64,000 nt of DNA from JAGTVG01 sp963699805 (GTDB taxonomy: Bacteria > Bacteroidota > Bacteroidia > Cytophagales > Cyclobacteriaceae), in the NCBI GenBank assembly GCA_963699805.1, contig CAVOVH010000005.1, forward strand, positions 992,001 through 1,056,000, given 5' to 3'. The position numbers were made by a program, and so were the translations under genes. Shown here piece after piece: positions 57,948 through 64,000 of this stretch. Each line of letters begins with the position of its first letter. Position 1 is the first letter of the stretch. Under the pieces are notes generated by a model. It saw nothing but the letters and a program-made list of their open reading frames with translations, made no database searches and was not told the origin of the DNA.

Positions 57948-58021
57948 TGGAGAATATCGGAATCGAACCGATGACCTCCTGCTTGCAAAGCAGGCGCTCT
58001 AGCCAGCTGAGCTAATCCCCC
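57948..58021 (-). tRNA. tRNA-Ala (anticodon TGC)
   Basis: 74 bases. The minus strand has acceptor GGGGGAT paired with ATTCTCC, the D-arm word AGCTCAGCTGG, the anticodon stem CCTGC/GCAGG around TTTGCAA with anticodon TGC, and a T-arm with GGTTCGATTCC. CCA is not encoded. Second tRNA in the 16S-23S spacer. Confidence 0.98.
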
Positions 58022-58026
58022 GATTA

Positions 58027-58108
58027 TGTCAATGATTGATTGATCAATGATCGAATGATTGATTGTTTTGTCCAAATCACTCATTCACTCATTCACTCAT
58101 TCTCTCAT
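58027..58108. repeat. Short tandem repeats between the two tRNAs
   Basis: Repeats of TGATTGAT/GATCGAAT type at 58027-58062 and an eight-base unit TCACTCAT in about four copies at 58077-58108. Microsatellite-like sequence inside the transcribed spacer. Confidence 0.6.
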
Positions 58109-58134
58109 TAAGATCCGTGGGCCTTGTGTGCCTG

Positions 58135-58171
58135 CCTGTCGGCAGACAGGGACTTCCCGCCATTGGCGGGA
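58135..58171. repeat. Two adjacent palindromes in the tRNA spacer
   Basis: CCTGTC/GACAGG (58135-58140 with 58145-58150) and TCCCGCC/GGCGGGA (58155-58161 with 58165-58171), perfect stems with short loops. The second has the same core as the terminator at 27585-27601. Confidence 0.65.
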
Positions 58172-58235
58172 TTTCATGGCATTCAACTTCTCGTCCACTC
58201 GGTCCCCCTGGTGCACCCTCATTTCGTGCATTCTG

Positions 58236-58309
58236 TGGGCCTGCGTGGACTCGAACCACGGACCTCTACATTATCAGTGTAGCGCTCTAACCACCTGAGC
58301 TACAGGCCC
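58236..58309 (-). tRNA. tRNA-Ile (anticodon GAT)
   Basis: 74 bases. Acceptor GGGCCTG pairs with CAGGCCC, D-arm AGCTCAGGTGG, anticodon stem CTACA/TGTAG around CTGATAA with anticodon GAT, T-arm GTGGTTCGAGTCCAC. First tRNA after 16S. Confidence 0.98.
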
Positions 58310-58319
58310 CCATCAACTG

Positions 58320-58424
58320 TTATGTGGTGATGTTGCGATGTTGCGATCATGTGATGCTATCTTTTTATTATGGATCTTTATCACTACATCACTTTATCAC
58401 TACATCACTACATCACTACATGAT
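58320..58424. repeat. Short tandem repeats between 16S and tRNA-Ile
   Basis: GATGTTGC twice (58329-58345 area) and TCACTACA/TCAC units at roughly ten-base period (58377-58424). Reverse complements of the latter (GTGATGTAGTGA type) occur at 57849-57880 beyond the tRNAs. Confidence 0.65.
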
Positions 58425-58562
58425 TCTGGGCCTGTTGGCCCCGGTCCATCTTTTTCAATATCCCCAAAGAACTATTTTCCCCAGCCCCCTCGCGTGACTG
58501 AAAATAAGCTGAATAGTGAAAACCTACGGCGAACCCCGATCCATTAGCCGTCCAAGGGCTCC

Positions 58563-60085
<1,523 letters not shown>

Positions 60086-60290
60086 ATTATACTTTTATGT
60101 TCGTTTAGCCCTGGCTAATGAATCTTGAACCACAAATATCCCTTTTATAAAATATCTGTTTAGGTCCGCCGTAGCTTCCATCTATTCAAAGAACTTTTTG
60201 CCCGGTAACCTTCGCTACCAAGCCTTGTGGGCCCCACTAAGTACCCGCCTTTCTTTCCCCGATTTAATCCACCCCTGCGAAAAGCGAATG

Positions 60291-60322
60291 CAAAACTACG
60301 CGCACCCCCTATTAACAACAAA
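60291..60322 (-). promoter_or_regulatory. rRNA operon promoter
   Basis: On the minus strand TTTG (60319-60322) and TAGTTTTG (60291-60298) are separated by 20 bases, the Bacteroidota -33/-7 arrangement. It is about 200 bases before 16S, leaving a normal leader. The spacer includes a G-run. Confidence 0.75.
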
Positions 60323-60765
60323 TTTTTTAGACAAAATATTTCAATTATACCCACTTTTCTCTCCCCCACTAATTCGAAAGGATGGCAAAAATAGTGGAAT
60401 ATTCATTCTAAAACAAGTGAATATCGATGGAAGATGAAATATATTTTATAACCCTTATGGATTTGCCTTAGGGAATCGTTGAGCATCACTTATTAACTAG
60501 AAAAAGTAACATATTTTTTGCAAAAGGTCCCGATATTTATCGGGAGATGAAGCACGTTTTCTATTAAATTGTATGGATATTCATGGAATTTAAAATTCTA
60601 AAATTTATCCTTTAACCTGAAATGGTGCTATTGAAATTTTGACTAACGAGGGTTCATCCCTTCTTATATCTGATTGAATGTGGTTGAATAAAAGAATGTT
60701 TATGATCCAATTTTTAAATAGTATTCTGAATTATTGGGATTAATTTTATATCCAGCCGTAATCGC
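60323..60765. other. Divergent intergenic region upstream of rRNA and tamB-like genes
   Basis: About 440 AT-rich bases. The only clear element is a perfect hairpin TCCCGAT/ATCGGGA at 60528-60545. No convincing TAnnTTTG box was found for the tamB-like gene. Confidence 0.5.
60528..60545. repeat. Palindromic element upstream of the tamB-like gene
   Basis: TCCCGAT and ATCGGGA with a four-base loop form a perfect seven-pair stem. It belongs to the short dispersed hairpins also found inside the rRNA operon. No T-run follows on either strand. Confidence 0.6.
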
Positions 60766-63700
60766 ATGAATAAAAGGAGTCATAAAGAAATAATCAAAGG
60801 TTTGTCGGTTACTCTAATCCGCTGGCTGATCAGAATTACTTTTTATTTTTTTTTAGCAATCTTGTTCCTGGTCCTTCTACTTTACCTCCCCCCTGTGCAG
60901 CAGGTAATTACCGGTAAGGTAGAGAAATATATCTCAAATAAGACCCAAACTACTTTTCACATTGACGCAATCCGCCTGAATTTTAGCGGAAGGCTTGTTC
61001 TACGTAAGGTCTATCTGGAGGATATGGAGCAAGATACCCTGTTATATGCGGGAAAGATTGAGCTGAATGTTTCGATTCCCAGGCTACTCACAAAATCCAT
61101 TGATATAAGTGACCTTGAAATAAGAGATGTTCATTCCTCCCTGTTCTTTAATCCTGAAAGTAAATTCACCAACTTTGATTTTCTGACCCAGGCTTTTTCT
61201 TCCAGCGATAAAAAAGAATCCGGTAATCTTCCTGAATCAAACTGGAAAATATCTTTTCGAAACCTGCACTTTGAAAATGTATCGGTTGATATGAAGATCT
61301 ATGAGCAGATGGAATTAAAGGCTGTCTTTGGTATGATCATTCTAAAAGCCAGGTCAAATGATTTGAAACAATTGTTTTTCGAAAACGATCAGATCCGGGT
61401 TGCCAATGCCAACATAGACCTGAAAATGAACGGGATGAATCATTCGGTGAATGAATCGGATAATACGGGTGATATAAAGTCACTGATCGCTTCAGCAAGC
61501 AAGCTTTCTTTGGAAAATATAATTTTCAAGATGGCATATAACGACAGGATCAGGCTCGATGTCAATATTCATGAGTTTGCCGGTAAGAGCGGTTGGCTGG
61601 ACCTGGGTACCCATAAAATTTCAACCGGCCCATTGAATCTGAGTGATTCAAAAATGGATCTTCAAATATCTGATCCTCCTGTATCTGATCAGGATTCGCT
61701 TTTAAACCGCAAAAATACCGTATGGCCGTTTGCTGATTTTTTATGGGATATTTCATCAGAAGAGATTAATCTGGATCAATTGTCATTATCTTTTCATAAT
61801 AGAAGCATTCCGGATACCTCTAATTTACTGACCAACCAACACCTGGATTTGTCAGAATTGAGCTTACTGGCTGAGGAGATTGACCTCAACAATCAATACA
61901 TAAAGACCAACCTCAAGAAATTCCAATTCCGCGAAAAGAAAGGATTCCGTCTCAACAGGTTAGCTGTAGATCTGTCTGCCAATCCGGAACAGTTCAGTAT
62001 CAGGGATTTTAAACTGGAAACCAGCCAGTCAAATATTTACGGTTCATTGGAAACAGATTCCCGGATACTTACCAATCCACTTGAAGTGAATCAAGATGCT
62101 CCTTTCTTTCTTCGCATCGATAACTCATCTATCAGTCAGGAAGATCTGGATTATTTTATGCAGGAAAATCCAATGAATACCTACCACCTGGGATCCACTG
62201 GAATACGGGTAGCGGCTGACGGGAAATTAAACAAGATAGCCCTGGAAGATTTTTATCTTCAAATCAATCAAAGCACCCGTATTTTGAGTCATGGATTACT
62301 TGAGAATATCCTGAATCCGGACCGTTTTTCATTCGACATCAGGTTGCTTGAGTTATTTACGACCACCAAAAATCTGATTCAGACTTTCCCGGAGATTGAT
62401 TCTTTTAAAACCTACTTGCCTGAAGAATTAACGGCATCGGGTCAGTTTAAGGGATCTCTAAAAAACATGAAGGCGGATCTTGATTTTCAGACATCCAGAG
62501 GCCACCTAGGTATTGAGACCAGTTACCGGAAAGAAAATGTTTCTCATAGAGACTCGATCGGTTTAACTTTCCGGCTAGACCGGTATGATCTTCGTGACTT
62601 TTTTGACAAGGATTCGCTGGAATATATCACCATGGAAGGTCAAGCAGGCGTTTCAGGAATTGTAAAGCGGAATATTCAGGCATCCATCGATCTGAATCTA
62701 TCATCCCTGGCATTTTCTGATACAGTTTTCAAGGATCTGGAATTGACAGGCTATTATGAGCCTGAACAGGCCAGTCTCCGGTTGATCAGCCATGATCCAG
62801 CCCTTGGACTGGAAATAATCGCTCATGAAAATGTTGAAGATTCAATTTTAAATTTTGATGTTTCCGCCGGACTCACAGGAGTTGATCTGAAGAACCTGGG
62901 CATCAGCAGGAATTCATTGATTCTGAGCACAAAAATGAATGTCAATGGCTGGCTTATTGAAGATGAAGTCAAGGGGATTTTAAAGGTCGAGAACATAAAT
63001 ATAAAAGGATCTGAAGAAGTTGAGATCAATGAAATTCTGGTAGATTTCCTGGTTGGTGAGGATAGTACTTATCTGGACTTAAAATCAGATAATATTTCCA
63101 CTTATTTTTCCAGTAATTTATCTCCGGCAACGATACCTGCAAATCTTAAACAATTTATTATCGGCTCGATAAGGTCATCCGACACACTAGAAACCTCAGG
63201 GAAGGGAAGGATAAGGCTTGACATTCAATTTAAAAAACCACTTGAAAAGTTCAGCGAGGTATTCTCCGATTTTAAAGTGGTGTACCTTGATCATATATCC
63301 ATGGACTATGACGAGGCAAAAAAATACCTGTTTACGGAAATGAACGTACCTGTTTTCAATTACCGGAACATCAGGCTCGACACGCTGAATATGAATTTTT
63401 TGATAAATGAGGGAAATTTGAAATACCGGGTCGATGCAGATGAATTATTGGTTAATTCACTTGATATTGCCAACCTTATTCTGCTGGGAGAGAGGAAAGA
63501 TACATTGTTGACCAATCAATTCATAATAAAAGACAGTCTTGGAGCAGAACGGTACTTTGTAGAGATTGATATGGCTACTTCACCGGATCGGGATCTGTTT
63601 ATACAATTATATCCTGAACGTTTATTGTTGGATGGAAATACATGGGAAGTTTCGGATAACAGTATCATTATAATAGATAAAAATCAAAAAAGGCAGGGAC

Positions 63701-64000
63701 AGATTCAAATCAGCCAGGAGGATCAGCAACTTCTTTTCCAGATCGAAAAGGATAGTGTGTATTCATTGGAAGCAAGGAATTTTGACCTGCATTATTTTTC
63801 TGATTTTCTTGGAGGGGATCTCTTTCAAATAGGAGGCATACTGGATATCGAATCCAGCATGATATTACAGGATAGCCTGTCAGGGATAAAGGCAAAACTG
63901 AACGTTAATGACCTCATAATTAACGGCACCCAATTAGGTAACCTTCAGGCATCTCTCCGGGATTTAAATCTGGATGAGACTTCTTTTGATATTTTATCAG
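60766..64000 (+). CDS. TamB/AsmA-like translocation-assembly protein, 3'-truncated
   Basis: The frame opens at ATG 60766 and has no stop to the window end, giving 1078 visible codons. The N-terminus is basic, then a single membrane helix (about 20-45) with a VLLLYLPPVQQVITGKVEKYISNK transition (typical of AsmA/TamB anchors); it is followed by an early block TFHIDAIRLNFSGRLVLRKVYLED and long repeats of beta-strands (LEDMEQDTLLYA, IDLNLSSL). TamB spans the periplasm and helps deliver lipids or proteins to the outer membrane. The C-terminal DUF490 domain is beyond the window. Directly divergent from the rRNA operon. Confidence 0.85.
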   Translation, partial: MNKRSHKEIIKGLSVTLIRWLIRITFYFFLAILFLVLLLYLPPVQQVITGKVEKYISNKTQTTFHIDAIRLNFSGRLVLRKVYLEDMEQDTLLYAGKIELNVSIPRLLTKSIDISDLEIRDVHSSLFFNPESKFTNFDFLTQAFSSSDKKESGNLPESNWKISFRNLHFENVSVDMKIYEQMELKAVFGMIILKARSNDLKQLFFENDQIRVANANIDLKMNGMNHSVNESDNTGDIKSLIASASKLSLENIIFKMAYNDRIRLDVNIHEFAGKSGWLDLGTHKISTGPLNLSDSKMDLQISDPPVSDQDSLLNRKNTVWPFADFLWDISSEEINLDQLSLSFHNRSIPDTSNLLTNQHLDLSELSLLAEEIDLNNQYIKTNLKKFQFREKKGFRLNRLAVDLSANPEQFSIRDFKLETSQSNIYGSLETDSRILTNPLEVNQDAPFFLRIDNSSISQEDLDYFMQENPMNTYHLGSTGIRVAADGKLNKIALEDFYLQINQSTRILSHGLLENILNPDRFSFDIRLLELFTTTKNLIQTFPEIDSFKTYLPEELTASGQFKGSLKNMKADLDFQTSRGHLGIETSYRKENVSHRDSIGLTFRLDRYDLRDFFDKDSLEYITMEGQAGVSGIVKRNIQASIDLNLSSLAFSDTVFKDLELTGYYEPEQASLRLISHDPALGLEIIAHENVEDSILNFDVSAGLTGVDLKNLGISRNSLILSTKMNVNGWLIEDEVKGILKVENINIKGSEEVEINEILVDFLVGEDSTYLDLKSDNISTYFSSNLSPATIPANLKQFIIGSIRSSDTLETSGKGRIRLDIQFKKPLEKFSEVFSDFKVVYLDHISMDYDEAKKYLFTEMNVPVFNYRNIRLDTLNMNFLINEGNLKYRVDADELLVNSLDIANLILLGERKDTLLTNQFIIKDSLGAERYFVEIDMATSPDRDLFIQLYPERLLLDGNTWEVSDNSIIIIDKNQKRQGQIQISQEDQQLLFQIEKDSVYSLEARNFDLHYFSDFLGGDLFQIGGILDIESSMILQDSLSGIKAKLNVNDLIINGTQLGNLQASLRDLNLDETSFDILS

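Overview
The window is chromosomal DNA of a member of the Bacteroidota. Several things point there: a type IX secretion pair (PorU sortase and PorV), a TonB-dependent receptor with a carboxypeptidase-regulatory-like plug extension, OmpA proteins with PD40 propellers, promoters of the TTTG / TAnnTTTG type, few purine-rich ribosome binding sites, frequent TTG starts, and the rRNA order 16S-tRNA-Ile-tRNA-Ala-23S-5S. The gene set would suit a free-living aerobic or facultative lineage (Saprospiria- or Chitinophagia-like), but the class cannot be fixed by eye.

Layout. 1-1384: two tandem rhomboid proteases, the first cut by the window edge. 1407-8673: mostly minus-strand genes (VanZ-like membrane protein, secreted FAD oxidoreductase with a partner carrying an FMN-domain-like motif, SAM methyltransferase, RlmN, endonuclease/exonuclease/phosphatase protein) with an intergenic imperfect tandem repeat at 7300-7523. 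8703-13784: plus-strand housekeeping run proC, phosphatase, macro-domain protein, UbiA prenyltransferase, purN, purH. 13815-19277: the rod-shape operon mreB-mreC-mreD-mrdA-rodA, with overlapping stops and starts. 19308-28094: tdk, recO, a lone batD-like gene, aroC, a DAACS symporter, a NifU/Nfu protein, a DUF2520 dehydrogenase-like protein and a VOC protein. 28210-33866: DUF3179 protein and a cytochrome c maturation cluster ccmB-ccmC-ccmD-ccmE-ccmF whose CcmE has the CxxxY (Cys) heme motif of System I*. 33943-37666: a TonB-dependent receptor preceded by two tandem TPP riboswitches, next to a PnuC/PnuT-type transporter and a NadR-like kinase, which I read as a thiamine (or related vitamin) uptake locus. 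37757-46059: OmpA/PD40 protein, RsmI-like methyltransferase, alpha/beta hydrolase, a giant TolB-like/outer-membrane barrel protein, and a DAO-family oxidoreductase. 46135-54014: MBL-fold hydrolase, phosphatidylserine synthase, porU, porV and a catalytically dead M16 peptidase homologue. 54247-60322: a complete rRNA operon on the minus strand, with its promoter and terminator, whose spacers hold palindromic and tandem repeats. 60766-64000: the 5' part of a TamB/AsmA-like gene running off the window.

How the genes fit together. Envelope biogenesis dominates: cell-shape and peptidoglycan elongation (MreBCD, PBP2, RodA), outer-membrane export and assembly (PorU, PorV, TamB, the TolB/barrel protein), nutrient import (TonB receptor, PnuC type) and periplasmic cytochrome c assembly. 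No phage, integrase, transposase, CRISPR array, toxin-antitoxin or defence island is visible. The most notable signals are the tandem TPP riboswitches, the System I* CcmE, a KTS instead of KTG triad in PBP2, pseudo-peptidase domains in two outer-envelope proteins, and repeat elements concentrated in the rRNA spacers.
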